DNA of 64,000 bases from Persicaria tinctoria (taxonomy: Eukaryota > Streptophyta > Magnoliopsida > Caryophyllales > Polygonaceae). The stretch covers positions 28,762,501 to 28,826,500 of the forward strand of contig JBANSL010000001.1 of assembly GCA_037127255.1 (NCBI GenBank). The letters are read 5' to 3'. The translations under genes and the position numbers were made by a program. Each line of letters begins with the position of its first letter. Position 1 is the first letter of the stretch. Of the stretch, positions 10,978 through 23,661 are shown piece after piece. A model generated the notes under the pieces. The model saw only the letters and a list, made by a program, of their open reading frames with translations, did no database searches and was not told the DNA's origin.

Positions 10978-12473
10978 TTACACCGGATTGAGGGCACCAT
11001 ACGTGGCGGACAAGACAGGCCCCTCCTCAGCAGTCCGGCGGTGGTGGTGGAGGTGGCTGTGGCTCGGCGGAGCACCTCCGTTTCGGTTTGCATACGCAGC
11101 GGCCGGGCAGGGTGCGTGGAGGTACGGGTTGGGACACTGGACCTTAGGATGGGTGCTGAAGAAACGGTCGCACTCTATGGGTGGCCTCTGCCTCTGCTCA
11201 TAAAGGCCGCTGATACAGTTATTGCTGATGTCAAGCTTCCCCTTTTTAATCAGCGCCCGACACTTGGGCCCCACCTCCGTGAAGTAGTTGTCACTGAGCG
11301 TGAGGTTGCTGAGCTTGGGCAGCGCGCACAGCATCTCCGGAACGACGCCGTCCAGCTGGTTGTCCCTCAGGTTGAAGATCTGCATATTCTCCAAGCAGGC
11401 GAACGATGATGGGATGGGGCCTTGGAGATAGTTGATGCTGGCGTCGAACACCCGGGCCAACTTGAGTAGCCCGATCTGCCACGGAAGGCACCCGGAGAGC
11501 TTGTTGTTGAGGAAGAGGACCTCCAGGAGTGTCTTCCGGGCCTCCCCGATCGTTGACGGGATGCAGCCGGTGAAGTTGTTGTTGGCCAAGGTCAGGTAGA
11601 GAGCCGGGGTGAACCCTAGCTCCAGCGGAAGTGGCTGCGGTGGGAAGTTGTTGTTGTTGATGAACAGGACGTCCACGTCCAGCTTAAAGACCTGGCCGGA
11701 TTTGAATTGAATTGTGTGGGAAATTAAATGGAAAAATAGGTTTAAAACAAAAGTGTAATATATTATATATAATTAGATAGAAAGAGAGTAAGGAATTACG
11801 TACGTACCGATGGGGGGATGAGTTTGGCCGTCTGGAAGCTGTTGAAGCGGAGGTCGAGGAAGGTGAGGTTGGTGGCGGCGAGGACATGGGTAGGGAAGTC
11901 GCCGGTGAGCTGGTTGTTGCTGAGGTCGAGCTCGAAGAGGTAGGGGAGGGTGGTGGAGGTGATTTGGGGGACCTCGCCGTGGAAATTGTTGGAGTTAGCG
12001 TGGAAGATGGAGATCTCGAGGAGCTTGTCGATGAAGTTTGTGAGGGGGACCTTGAGTTTAAAGCCGTTGAATTGGACGTCGGAGAGGGTGGGCATCTTGT
12101 ACAGTGGGTTCATCGAACAGTTGAAGCCTTTGAAGTTGCAAGGGTTTCCGTTAGGAACCCAATTGGCTGTTATGTTTAGCGGGTCGCCTTTCGGGTCTTT
12201 TAGGATCTGTTTTTTGAAAGCTAGGATCGTCACCAGGTCCCGCCTAAGGTATTGGTTCAAACCAGGGCTTGGTTTCGGTGAAGGTGGGGGTGGGCAGGGA
12301 GGAGGCGGTGGTGGTGGACACTCGGCTGCAGGAGGCTCTGATGGGCCGCCGCCACCACCACCGCCAATGATGATACCACCGCCGCCAATGCCAATCTCCA
12401 ATGAAGCTATAAGGGTAAAATATGCCAAAAGGATTGAAGCACAAAACCAAAAGCTAATAGCCATTGCCCGCAA
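10978..12473 (-). CDS. LRR protein with proline-rich N-terminus, At4g06744-like (2 exons)
   Basis: Exon 1 is 12473-11808 and exon 2 is 11691-10978, joined by a 116-bp GT-AG intron in phase 0, giving 459 aa. Residues 1-24 form a hydrophobic signal peptide. A Gly-rich and then Pro-rich spacer follows (runs of P between about 50 and 72). Then comes a plant LRR N-terminal cap with NWVPNGNPCNFKGFNC, followed by about ten LRRs containing FELDLSNNQLTG, LTFLDLRFNSF, DVLFINNNNF and EVLFLNNKLSG. The order and wording match Arabidopsis 'uncharacterized protein At4g06744' and the LRR half of leucine-rich-repeat extensins. There is no long Ser-Pro extensin tail; the C-terminus is a short His/Pro-rich segment. 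The protein is probably secreted to the cell wall. A second ATG lies three codons in (12464) and could be the start. GC-rich compared with its neighbours. Confidence 0.9.
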
Positions 12474-12570
12474 TATAATATAATATTATTTTTGCTCCAA
12501 TATAATGAAGCAAGTTTTGCAGGAGATGGTAATTTTTGAGGAAGATGATATCTATAGGAGATGCATATTA

Positions 12571-12579
12571 TAATTTATA
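12571..12579 (-). promoter_or_regulatory. Candidate TATA box of the LRR gene
   Basis: On the minus strand TATAAATTA lies about 100 bases upstream of the LRR start codon. This is a plausible TATA box leaving a 5' leader of about 70 bases. Position and motif are the only support. Confidence 0.45.
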
Positions 12580-13354
12580 TGGTTGAGATATATGTGTGGG
12601 TGAGGGCGGATAAGATACCATATATATATTAATACAACCAAAGAGTAGAAGATGAGTAATTGCATGTGAAGAGTACTTAGCTAGCTGGCTGGCCAGGACA
12701 AGTCAACTGGTAGTCAAGTAATTATACGTTTATTTGAATATGTAAATCGGACAAACTAGAAATTAATTATTTGAAATTGGAATATATATATATTCTCAAA
12801 ACTAGACGTACTACTTCTAGTCAATTAAGACTGCATATATAGTGACTTAATTGTTCACATTGTGAGGAATCAATTAACTGTGTGTGTGGATATATATATA
12901 TCCATCGAACGTACATCGTCTTTCCTACTCAAAACCATTATTCCAGTTGAAATTGCTTATAAATAACACAAAAAACGTACAATTACTCTATCTATAAATG
13001 TTTTGAATTCGAATTGAATAAAATTTCATGATCGAGAACATATAATTATAATTCAGAAGATATATGGTCGCCAATCAATCACTTTCCACGAACGAGATAC
13101 ATACATAAAAGTCTCACAAACTATCGACCAAAATAGCAAATAAGCACAAAAATAGAGTGTCGGGCACATGATGGTAGGACACATTATCATAACAATACAA
13201 AGAAAAGAAAGGCTGTTTTTTTGGCTTATAGCTTCCAATTGGATGATATTGGATATTGATATATGTTGTATTATATATATGGATGATATATGTGTCATGT
13301 GTGATCACTCACGGTTTTACTATTCACATTTCTTCCATCTTCACCAATTCTACA
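12580..13354. other. AT-rich intergenic region upstream of the LRR gene
   Basis: AT-rich sequence with short TA runs and a small palindrome GGATATATATATATCC near 12888. No credible coding segment. It ends where copia element B begins. Confidence 0.5.
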
Positions 13355-13482
13355 TGAAGAGAGTGTTGAGATGGTGAAGCCACAGGCTCGGCATGTGGCT
13401 CAACGTCTGACTCCTAGTGGGCTTAAGCCCCAAACCGATTGTGTCACAATTAGGCTCAATGGTTGACGATTTTGTTATTCCG
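13355..13482 (+). repeat. 5' LTR of copia B, first part
   Basis: Matches 23662 onward of the 3' LTR (shared TGTTGAGATGGTGAAGCC). It is interrupted at TTCCG (13478-13482), which is the target-site duplication of element A. Confidence 0.9.
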
Positions 13483-13700
13483 TGCTGAACCCGGTTTTCT
13501 ATATTAGCATTAAAACCCGGTTGTTTGTTTTGCTTTAAACACATCGTTTCATTTTAGCCGTATAACAGCTTTGGTTTGCTGTTCTGTGTAACAGAATTTT
13601 AGTTGGAATAACAGTTCCCTTTCTTCCTCTTTTTCGATTCCAGTTTTCTCTGCAATTCCGAGATCCATCAATGGAGTTTTCTTGATTCCAATCGATAACA
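13483..13700 (+). repeat. 5' LTR of copia A
   Basis: 218 bp, TG...CA, nearly identical to 17875-18092 with a few single-base differences (for example TGCTGA against TGTTGA, and ACACATCG against ACGCATCG). Confidence 0.95.
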
Positions 13701-13710
13701 TGGTATCAGG
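13701..13710 (+). other. Primer-binding site of copia A
   Basis: TGGTATCAGG lies directly after the LTR. It is complementary to the 3' end of initiator tRNA-Met, the usual copia primer. Confidence 0.85.
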
Positions 13711-13777
13711 CTAGTCAATTCGATTCTCAATTTCTCAATTTCGCCTTCAATCGCACTTCATTTTTCATTCGTCTTCA

Positions 13778-16700
13778 ATGGAGCAACAACTGGATCCGCC
13801 ATTAGAGGCCACTACAATTGATCCAACCAGCGAGCTATACCTACAACATTCGGATCATCCGAATTACATCCTCTCTACTCGTCTTCTAAGCGAAGGCAAC
13901 TACAACCACTGGAAACGATCAGTCGAAATATCATTGCTTGCGAAGAACAAGCTTGGTTTCATTACCGGCGCCTGCGCCCGTCCTGAGTCACCGCCGATGA
14001 TGGTCACACAATGGGAAAGATGCAACGGAATGGTGATCTCCTGGCTTCTGCATTCAGTCGGCAAAGACATCGCCGAGAGCGTCATCTGCTGCTCAACTGC
14101 AAGGGAGATCTGGCGCCTTCTCAACAAGCGCTATTCTCAATCAAATCAAGCCCGGATTTACCAGATTCAGTGAGATCTTGCTTCAAACACTCAAGGTTCA
14201 TTGTCTGTAACTGCTTTCTTTACTAAAATGAAGACATTATGGGATGAATATGTTCTTCTTCTTGAAATTCCGATCTGCAATTGCAATGCTGGATCTGGTG
14301 GTGTGTTGACCAAGATCCTTGAGAATCAGCAAACAATGCAATTTCTTATGGGCCTTAATGACTCTTGTAGTTCAGTTAGAGGAAATGTGTTGATGATGAG
14401 CCCATTTCCTGATATTGATGAAATTTTCAAGATTGTTACTCAAGAGGAGAAGCAGCGAGAGATCACAAGTGTTTCTGGTGCACCTTCATCTTTTGATGCA
14501 GCTGCCTTTGCCGCCTTTGGCCGAGGAAGAGTCCGTGGTCCTTCCATCCTTGGGTCATCATCTCTTGGTTCCACTGCTAATGGTAGGGGCATAGGCCGCC
14601 CTCAGTACTTCTGTGAGCACTGCAAGATGACTGGTCACTCGATCTCTCGATGCTACAAACTGTCAGGTGAATTTTGTGATCATTGCAAGATTCCTGGTCA
14701 CATCATTGCTAAGTGCTATAAGTTGCAAGCCAATCCTCCACATTTTGCTGAGAGAAGAGTTGCTGCTACCACTTCAGACTCTCCTCAGTCACTGTCCTCC
14801 AGGATCCTCCACCACTCAGCCATCTTCACCATATGTTTCTGCAAGTGCACTATTGGCAGGTAATAGCTTATGTCTTCTTACTCATAACATCAATTCAGTT
14901 TGGATCCTAGACAGTGGTGCAACTTACCATATTTGTCCAAATTTGTCATCCTTTTGCAATTACACACCCTTATTATCTCCACAATTCATGACTATCCCAA
15001 ATGGTTCTCAAATACCCATCAAACACAAAGGTACAGTCCAGATTACCCCTTCCATTAAGTTGGACAATGTCCTTCACATCCCTGACTTTCACTTCAATTT
15101 GATTTTTGTACACAAACTATCTTCATACCTTTCTATGAATGTGGTTTTTACACCAACTTCATGTTTCCTTCAGGCCCCTTCAACGAGGACAACACATGTG
15201 CTTGGTAAAATTTCAAGAGGCCTTTACATCCTGGACTGTCATTCCCAGCCAACAGCCTCCATAAACGACATTTTCCCAGCTTCATTACATTCTGTCAATT
15301 CAGTACTTTCAAATTCAGTACTATGGCATTGTAGATTGGGGCATGTCCCTTTTGATACTTTGAAACATATTCCATCTGCTGGCAATTGTGTCTTGAATAA
15401 AACTGATGGCATTTGCAGTATATGTCCTAAAGCTAGACAACAGAGGCAACCATTTCCTTTAAGTGATCACAAAAGTGCACCTCCTTTTCACTTGATTCAT
15501 ATTGATACATGGGGACCTTACCATTCAACTACCTATAATGGCTACAAATATTTCTTAACCATTGTTGATGACTACTCTAGACTCACATGGACTCATTTGT
15601 TGTCATCTAAAAGTGATGCTTTCAGTGTCCTAAAGTCATTTGTTATGTTTGTTGAAACACAGTTCACAACCAAAGTGCAAAATATCAGATCTGATAATGC
15701 TCCTGAATTCTCAGGCTCTAATGCCACTTTGTTTTACTTCTCTAAAGGCATCACTCACCAGTCCTGTTGTATCTATACACCCCAACAAAATGGAATTGTT
15801 GAAAGAAAACACAAGCATCTCCTTGAGACTGCCCGAGCTTTGCTTTTCCAATCCAATCTACCTATTTCATACCGGGGTGAATGCCTTCTTACAGCCACAT
15901 ACATCATCAATCGTCTACCATTACCTTCCCTCAAATACAAATCCCCATTTGAACTTCTGTTCTCCAAACCACCCTCTTACAATCACCTACGCGCTTTTGG
16001 TTGTTTATGCTTTGTTACCAAACCTAAACCACACCAAGATAAACTTCAGCCAAGGGCTGACCCATGTATCTTTCTTGGATATCCTCTTGGAAAAAAGGCT
16101 TACAAAGTTTTGCATATTCCCAGTCAACAAATCATCTCTTCTAGAGATGTTGTGTTCCATGAAAATATCTTTCCTTTCAAATCCATTCCCCAAAACAATG
16201 CTCCCACCCTACCTGTGGTTGCTCAAGACATTGAATCTCACACCTTTATTCAGACACACCAGCCAGTAGATGATCCTACATACCCAACAAATCATTCACT
16301 GTTTGTCCCTCATATAGCTGATCCAGTTGCTCAGGACATTGATCCAGTTGATCCTCCCTTGAGAATGAGCACTCGTCCTCACATTGCTCCATCTCACCTT
16401 AAAGATTTTGTTTGCAATACAGTGAACAACCTTGATGTGTACTGCACAAATGTTGTGTTGCTTGTCCCTTAGCCCTCACCACTGTCTCTCCCTCTCCATC
16501 CCTCATTGAACCCAGAACCTTCAAACAAGCTTCTAAGGATCCTAAATGGGTTGATGCAATGAATAAAGAGATACAAGCTTTAACTGTCAACAATACATGG
16601 CTTTTGGTTGATTTGCCTGCAGGAAAGCATCCCATTACATGTAAATGGGTGTACAAGATTAAGCTTAAATCTGATGGTTCAATGGAGGGATACAAAGCTC

Positions 16701-17822
16701 GTCTAGTAGCTCGAGGTTATACACAGATTGAAGGAATCGATTATGCTGACACCTTCTCTCCAATTGTCAAAATGTCCACTGTAAGGTGTCTAATATCAGT
16801 TGCTTTGTCTCAGAATTGGCCATTACTCCAATTAGACATCAACAATGCTTTTCTACATGGAGATTTGAATGAGGAAGTATATATGCAAGTGCCACAGGGT
16901 ATTCCTAATCCCACTAACAGAGTTTGCAAATTGGTGAAATCCCTTTATGGATTGAAGCAAGCTTCTCGCCAATGGTTTGCTAAGCTGACTACAACACTCC
17001 TCAAGCAAGGATTTTTTCAATAAAAAATGACTACTCCCTATTTCTCAAGTCTTCCTCCTCAGGTTCAGTAATTGTTGCAGTATATGTGGTTGATATTATT
17101 ATCACTGGTTCAGATCATCAGACCATTACTGCACTCAAAGCTCATCTTCATCAGCTATTCAGCATCAAAGACCTTGGGCATTTGAGTTTCTTTCTAGGGA
17201 TTGAATTCACTCACATGGACAATGCAGTTCTGATGTCTCAACGAAAGTTTGCTAGAGAAATTGTGTCAGACAGTGGGATAGAGTTCTCTTCAAACACTAA
17301 GCCTCCTCTCACACCTCTTCCTCTCAACATCAAATTGGTTCCTAATCAGGGTGTCAAGATAGCAAATCCAGAGTTCTATAGGAGCTTAGTTGAGAAATTG
17401 AATTTTCTCACTAACACCCGCCCTGATTTGTCATTTACAGTCCAATATCTCAGCCAATTTATGTCTGCACCTTGTGAGCTGCATCTCCAGGCTCTCCTTC
17501 ACACAATTCGGTATGTCAATGGATCAATTGATAAAGGGATTGTTATTCATGTCAAAACTAATCTGGTCCTCCATGCATTTGGTTGGTTCGTTTACTCAGG
17601 GAATTGGGTGTCTCTAACCTTACTCCAGCTACATTGTTCTGTGACAACACATCAACTATGCATATTGCGAAGAACCCGGTTTTCCACGAGAGAACGAAAC
17701 ACATCGATATCGACTGTCACTTTACTCGTGAGCGCGTTCTCGACGGCATCTTACAGTTGGTTCATGTGCCCACAAAGGAACAATTAGCTGATGTCTTGAC
17801 AAAGATCCTCCCATCTCCTTAA
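13778..17822 (+). pseudogene. copia A gag-pol, broken
   Basis: The start codon is at 13778. Gag carries the copia N-terminal block (HSDHPNY...LLSEGNYNHW) and is cut by a TGA at 14171. Two CCHC-like knuckles (CEHCKMTGHS and CDHCKIPGHI) follow. A frameshift near 14800 leads to protease (DSGATYHI), the pre-integrase LWHCRLGH and integrase (HIDTWGP, RSDNAPEF, VERKHKHL). A second break near 16472 precedes RT, which stops again at 17021. The RT catalytic box reads YVVD instead of YVDD (17083-17094), so a catalytic Asp is lost. RNase H is internally deleted: sequence jumps near 17575 to the C-terminal part (FHERTKHIDI, ADVLTKIL). The element cannot be autonomous. Confidence 0.93.
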
Positions 17823-17874
17823 CATTCATACATATTGTCCAAGCTCGGAATGTGATTCCAAGCTTGAGGGGGGA

Positions 17875-18092
17875 TGTTGAACCCGGTTTTCTATATTAGC
17901 ATTAAAACCCGGTTGTTTGTTTTGCTTTAAACGCATCGTTTCATTTTAGTTGTATAAGAGCTTTGGTTTGCTGTTCTGTGTAACAGAATTTTAGTTGGAA
18001 TAACAGTTCTCTTTCTTCCTCTTTTTCGATTCCAGTTTTCTCTGCAATGCCGATCTCCATCAATGGAGTTTTCTTGATTCCAATCGATAACA
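17875..18092 (+). repeat. 3' LTR of copia A
   Basis: 218 bp, TGTTGAACCCGG to CGATAACA, preceded by a polypurine tract and followed by the target duplication TTCCG. Confidence 0.95.
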
Positions 18093-18097
18093 TTCCG

Positions 18098-18232
18098 GTT
18101 TAGTGTTGTTATCTAGTTGTTAGCAGGTGGTTAGAGTGTTAGTAGTTGATTACTGTATATATAGCTTGTAGCTCTCATTTCTTTTCTTCCAAGTTAATAC
18201 AGTACATAAAATTTCCAAATCGAGTTTCTTCA
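18098..18232 (+). repeat. 5' LTR of copia B, second part
   Basis: Continuation of the B LTR after element A, ending TTTCTTCA. Compared with the 3' LTR it keeps about 26 extra bases around 18118-18150, so the 3' LTR has a small deletion or this one a small gain. Confidence 0.9.
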
Positions 18233-18244
18233 TGGTATCAGAGC
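18233..18244 (+). other. Primer-binding site of copia B
   Basis: TGGTATCAGAGC immediately after the LTR, complementary to the 3' end of initiator tRNA-Met. Confidence 0.92.
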
Positions 18245-18361
18245 TCGGAATTTGTTGATTCAGAGTTCTTGTTGTTGGAATCGATCCTAAAATTCCATAT
18301 CCGGTTTTGATCCGATCTCTTGATTTGCTGTCGTTTTTTTTTTTTTTTTGCGTTTGGTGAT

Positions 18362-21300
18362 ATGGAGAACACGAGGAATCGGATTCCGAACGAAGAACAA
18401 GTTGGAGAATCGATGAATAATGGATCGGTCGTCTATAGTCCATTGTACTTGTCTGGATCTGATCATCCAGGGATGCAGCTGGTGGAATCCAAGTTCAATG
18501 GATCAATTTTTTTTAGCTGGAGTAGAGGGATCCGTATGGCTCTTGGCACAAAGATGAAACTGGGGCTTATTACAGATGCGTGTCTTAAATCGCTTGATGA
18601 TGCTGCCGAGTTAGAGAAATGGACTAGGGCCGATTACATGGTAATGTGCTGGATAATAAATTCAATGTCTGCTGAGGTAGCTGAGAGTTTTATGTATGTG
18701 CAATCGGCGAGAGAGTTATGGAATGAGATATCCAAGAGATTTTCTGAGTCTAACGCACCTCTAATCTATCAACTTCATAGAGATCTGAGTAATGTGAGAC
18801 AGAATAACTTGTCTGTTGCGAACTATTTTGGAAAACTGAAAAGGTTTTGGGATGGATTGGCTGTTTTGGAGACACCAATCAATTGTGAATGTGGTGCGTT
18901 TACTCAGGGTCGATGTGTTGTGGTCAAGAGAGTCTTGGAAAGGGAAGCTACTGCGAAGCTTATGCAGTTTCTAATGGGGTTGATTGATGCTTTTGAGCAT
19001 GTACGAAACAGTATTCTCACTCTGGATGCACTCCCAAGCGTGAATAGAGCTTTTCAAATGGTGACACAGGTGGAGAGACAAAAGGAAGTTACTAGTGGAG
19101 GAGCCAGTACCTTCGTGGATGCTAGTACCTTGAGTGTTAGTCGTGGTCCTCAGTATAGACAGGGAGAATCTTCCAAAGGAGGAGATGCTGCTTCTCGCTT
19201 TGAAGCTTACAAGCGGGAGCAAAAGAGGCTCAAGTATGAGAGAAAGTGCAGTCATTGTGAAGTAAAGGGACATCTGAAGGAGGCTTGTTTCAAGCTAATT
19301 GGGTACCCCGAGTGGTACACTGGACCTAAGGATGAGACAAAAGGGAAAGAGAGCAAGTTCATAGTCGTAATTTTGTTGCCAATGTTGAGGATATGCCTCA
19401 GCAAGAATTACCTCTTGAGCTAGACAGTGTGAATAATGTGCAGAGCTATGTCAATCCTGATGTTATTGCTGCTGTCTATCAGGGGGTTATGAAAATGATG
19501 AAAGGGAAGTTTGTGATAGCTGAGTCGGATCAGAATAATGTCATGGTGAACTTTGCAGGTAACTTACATACTCCTATGAATTTCTTGAATCAGAAAGGAG
19601 ACAAACAAGTGTGGATTATTGACATTGGGGCAACGGATCACATTTCCTTTGATCCCACTATTTTCACTGATTTGAAGGATCTAAGGAAGCTTGTACTCTT
19701 GGCTTTACCTGATGGATCTATCAAACCAGTGAAGCAAGCTATCATCATCACCTTAACTGAGGAGTTGGTGTTGCAGCGTGTACTGTTTGTGCCAGTTGAT
19801 GCGGGACCATCCAAGACACCTTCGGATAATGTCCTTCTAAAGAGGAAGAAGAAGGCTGCACCATGGGAGACGATCCAAAGGTGCAAATGTCGTTTTAGAC
19901 TCGTTTGGAATATTTGACAGCTTTTCTCCGTTTCAGTAAAATGAGTCGTACGGATTCAATATTAATCGGATTGGATTGTGCCATATCTTGTAAGAACGAA
20001 GACGAACAGATCTACAACTTTGTTGTTGAAGGTTTTTCCAGACTCGACCTAAAGCTTGGCCGAAATTCAACATCTTTGCAAACTGTCACTGTTTTGACGG
20101 GAATAAAGAACTTTCTTTTGTTATTTTTAGTAACCTTCTTTATTTAAGTTATTTTAGGTAATTTAGGGATTTATTTTAATTTCTCTTTAATTATTACTTC
20201 TATCTAAAATCAGCCCTTAGGGTTATAAATAGAGGCCGATCTCCTTGTAAAACATAAGACGTCTTCCATTATGAATGAAATTTCAGTTTGTGTGAAACAC
20301 AATTGAGAGAAAGTTGATCGATTAGAAGCATGGCTCATCGATTGCAACTATTGGTATTGATCTAGCTTGGTTTGCTTTGTGTTCTTCAACTTCGCAAGAC
20401 TTGGTGATCCTAGTATCCACGAGCCCCCTCCTTGTGCCTCCAAGTTGTCCGCTTGGTTGTGTAGGGTTGTAGAGGCGGGTTATATAGTCATTGGTATTGG
20501 TTCCTACCCTCTTAGGAGGTATGGGGTCTTTAACTTGTTCTATATAGATCGAATCAATCCTTATTGGTCGTGTCTTTGCATCAATTTCGTGTCTTGCATT
20601 GTTATCGAGTCTTGTTCTTGTTTCTTGCGTCGAGTCCTTTAATTCTTGCTGCGTTCTTGGTTGACATCGAGTAAGTTCTTGCTTTCTTGATTCGATTCTT
20701 GCTGATCTTGTTGAGTCTTTATTCGTTCTTGCTTCCGTTCTTTAGTTTCTTGCTTGTTTTTCGAAGATCGGGCCATCCCACGGCTAACCCCGTATCACCA
20801 GTATTTAACCACAACTTGCTTTCTGTCTCAAAGCTGTTGGGTGGTACTAATAGAGAGTTGAGATTTAATTCAATGGCTTGCGTTTTACAAGACCTTATTA
20901 CTGAGAAATTTGTTGCTAAAGGACGAGCTGAGGATGGTCTTTACAAATTCCAAGTGGTTGAAGGAATTGCATCCACCCCTTTGAATAAATCCGTTGTTTC
21001 TCAATGTAAGGCAAACAATGCTACTGGTCTTTCTTTGCATACTTTACATGCCCGGTTGAGACACACGTCTTTGTCAAAGATGAAACACATACCTCTCTGT
21101 CAGTGTTTAGATTTGGATAGTTACATTTGTGATGTGTGTGATATGTGCAAACATCACAAATTGCCTTTTGTTTCGAGTATGTCTCGAGCTGCCAAGGCAT
21201 TTGAGTTGCTTCATATGGACCTTTGGGGTCCGTATAAGGTCAAGGCCATCACTGGAGCAAGGTACTTCCTTACTATAGTGGATGACCATACCAGGTGCAC

Positions 21301-23628
21301 TTGGGCTTTTCTACTGAATGACAAACTACAGGTTTTCCATGTGATTGAAAACTTTATTTCTCTTGTTGAGAATCAGTATGCTACTACTGTCAAGTCTGTT
21401 CGAATAGACAATGGGACTGAGTTTACTCAGCACAGGTGTGTATAATTTTTTGCTAAGAAAGGGATAATGCATCATAGATCGGTTTCTGAAGTACCACATC
21501 AAAATGGAAGGGTAGAGCGCAAGCACATACATCTCATTGAGACAACTCATGCTATTAGAGTTCATGCTAATCTTCCTCTTCAATTCTGGGGTGAATGTGC
21601 TCTTAGTGCTACACACATCATCAATAGATTACCTTCTTCGGTTATTGGTTGGAAAACACCCTTTGAAGTGTTGGCTGGTTCTCTACCTTCTTATGATGAT
21701 CTTAGAGTGATAGGTTGTCTATGTTATGCTTCCAAAAGCAAAGTGGCAAGGGACAAATTTGCTCCTTCAGCAAGAAGGTGTGTTTTGTTAGGATATGCTC
21801 CCGGGCAAAAGGGTTACAAGCTTATGGATCTTGACACAAAGTCCTTATTTGTTGGCTGACATATTGTGTTAAGGGAACACATCTTTCCTTACAAACCATC
21901 TGGCTTATAGTCTCGAGTAAAAACAAGAGATGTCTACCTCTTATTACCCTAGATACCGAGGTGTTTGATAGGCAAAATCCTTTGCACATGGGTCAACCTC
22001 TTAGCCAAAATGGTGCCTTGAGGTCTTCTGATGGACATGATCCACCTTCTGATCACATTGAGCATCACAATGATCCCAGTTTCCTCAGTGGTGATCTATC
22101 CGTTGTTGGTGATTCTACAGATGAACTGATTGGTGTTGAAGGTTCTCCTGTTATTGTGCCTCGCCGATATACAAGAGGAGTTTCCCCACCTCCTCGTCTC
22201 AATGACTATATCTGCTCTTACCTTCCTACCAGAAGTGATTCAGACGCTTCTAATTCATTTGTTGTTTTTGCTATGCAACATCTTTCCCATTTACCTTCTG
22301 AGTATGTTGCATCAACGGTAAATATGATTGATATCCCTGAGCCTCATAGTTTTAAACAAGCCAAAGGCAATCCGGTTTGGGATGAGGCTATGCAGAAAGA
22401 GTTGCTAGCCTTGGAAGTTAACCATACTTGGATCCTTAAAGACTTACCTCTTGGGAAAAAGGCAATAGATTCTAAATGGGACCCTTGATGAAGATGTATA
22501 TATGATTCCACCAGAAGGCTATGATAAGGCTCTACCTGGACAAGTTTGCAAATTGGTCCGATCACTGTATGGCTTGAAGCAAGCAAGCCGACAGTGGAAT
22601 ATTACTCTAACTAAGTTCCTGATTTCTAAGGGCTTTCATCAATCTAAACATGATTATTCCCTGTTTACTAGGGGTGATCTGGGGTCTCAAATTATTGCAC
22701 TGGTATACGTCGATGACATGTTCATCATGCGAGATTCAGATGCTGACATTCACGTGCTCAAGCGTTCTTTGCATCGGGAATTTACAATTAAGGATATGGG
22801 TTTCACTCGTTATTTCTTGGGGATGGAAATTGCCAGGTCTCCTCAAGGGATTCTCTTGAATCAACGAAAGTATATTTTGGATATCCTTGTCAACTTAGGA
22901 ATGTCCGACTCTAGGCCCACTCGTTTCCCTATGCAACAGGGTCTTCGTCTTGCTTCTTCTGATGGGGATCCTTGTGATGATCCTGAAAGGTATCGTCGTA
23001 TCATAGGGCGTCTCTTGTATCTCACCTTGACGAGACCCGAAATCACTTACTCCGTTCAACAACTTAGTCAATTTGTTTCTGAGCCTCACATGAATTGTGC
23101 CTTATACCTATTGCGCTACCTCAAAGGCACTTTCAATTTCTTGCTCTTCTATCCGGCCTCGTCTGATCTGCAATTGCTTGCTTACAGTGACGCTGACTGG
23201 GGTAGTTGTTCCTTCACTGCTCGCTCTTTAACGGGATACTGCGTCTTTCTGGGAGGTTCAATTGTTTGATGGAAAACGAAGAAGCAGAAAACCGTGTCTA
23301 AATCCACTACTGAGAGCGAGTATCGAAGTATGTCTACAGTCGCAAGTGAGCTCGTGTGGCTCCATGGGTTGCTTTCTGATGTGCGTGTTCATCCAACTTT
23401 GCCTATTCCTTTACGATGCGACAACAAAGTTGCTATGCAACTCGCTATTAATCCTGTCTTCCACGAGCGTACTAAGCACATTCGCATTGATGGCCACTTT
23501 GTTCGTGAGATGGTTGAAAATGGTTTCATTTCCACTTCATATGTTCCTACGAGCTTGCAGTTGGCCGACATATTTACAAAACCTCTGGGTGCTCATACCC
23601 ACTTCTTCTTGTGTGGCAAGCTGGGTCT
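18362..23628 (+). pseudogene. copia B gag-pol, broken
   Basis: Gag starts at 18362 (MENTRNRIP) and reads open for 367 codons, with a zinc knuckle CSHCEVKGHLKEAC. Protease follows in another frame, with DIGATDH in place of DSGATDH. At 19797 the frame is split by a 1-kb solo LTR; it resumes at 20803 with NHNLLSVSKL, the pre-integrase LHARLRH and integrase (HMDLWGP, RIDNGTEF, VERKHIHL). Stops occur at 21443, 21857 and 21908. RT is internally deleted at about 22480, where the N-terminal block (DSKW) jumps directly to the block after the first catalytic Asp (DEDVYMIPPEG). YVDD is intact near 22708. RNase H has one stop at 23267. Confidence 0.92.
19797..20797 (+). mobile_element. Solo LTR inserted in copia B
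   Basis: A 1001-bp solo LTR with perfect outer structure: it begins TGATGCGGG, ends CCCGTATCA (inverted TGATACGGG), and is flanked by the 5-bp duplication CCAGT at 19792-19796 and 20798-20802. A TATA box (TATAAATAGAGG near 20224) and a C/T-rich leader follow. Removing it restores continuity of the copia B pol reading. Length and ends fit a Ty3/gypsy LTR, but with no internal domain the superfamily is inferred. Confidence 0.9.
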
Positions 23629-23661
23629 TCAGTGTCCCTCTGGCTCAGCTTGCATGGGGGA

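Larger units (their letters stand above)
13483..18092 (+). mobile_element. Ty1/copia element A, complete but dead
   Basis: A 4.6-kb copia element inserted in the 5' LTR of element B. LTRs 13483-13700 and 17875-18092 are each 218 bp, starting TGCTGAACCCGG or TGTTGAACCCGG and ending CGATAACA. The target duplication TTCCG is present on both sides (13478-13482 and 18093-18097). The primer-binding site is TGGTATCAGG at 13701, and the polypurine tract GAGGGGGGA lies just before 17875. Confidence 0.96.

Noticed and set aside
11041..11409. Plus-strand open frames opposite the LRR gene
   Set aside because: Antisense shadows of a GC-rich, well-conserved minus-strand gene; no known motif on the plus strand.
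11886..12483. Plus-strand open frame rich in Gly and Pro opposite the LRR exon 1
   Set aside because: Reverse reading of the Pro/Gly-rich region; composition artefact.
13345..13360. Target-site duplication for copia B
   Set aside because: Left flank CTACA and right flank TGTAC do not match, even allowing one change, so none is claimed.
13050..13377. Overlapping short open frames on both strands upstream of copia B
   Set aside because: AT-rich, no similarity, no splice or promoter support.
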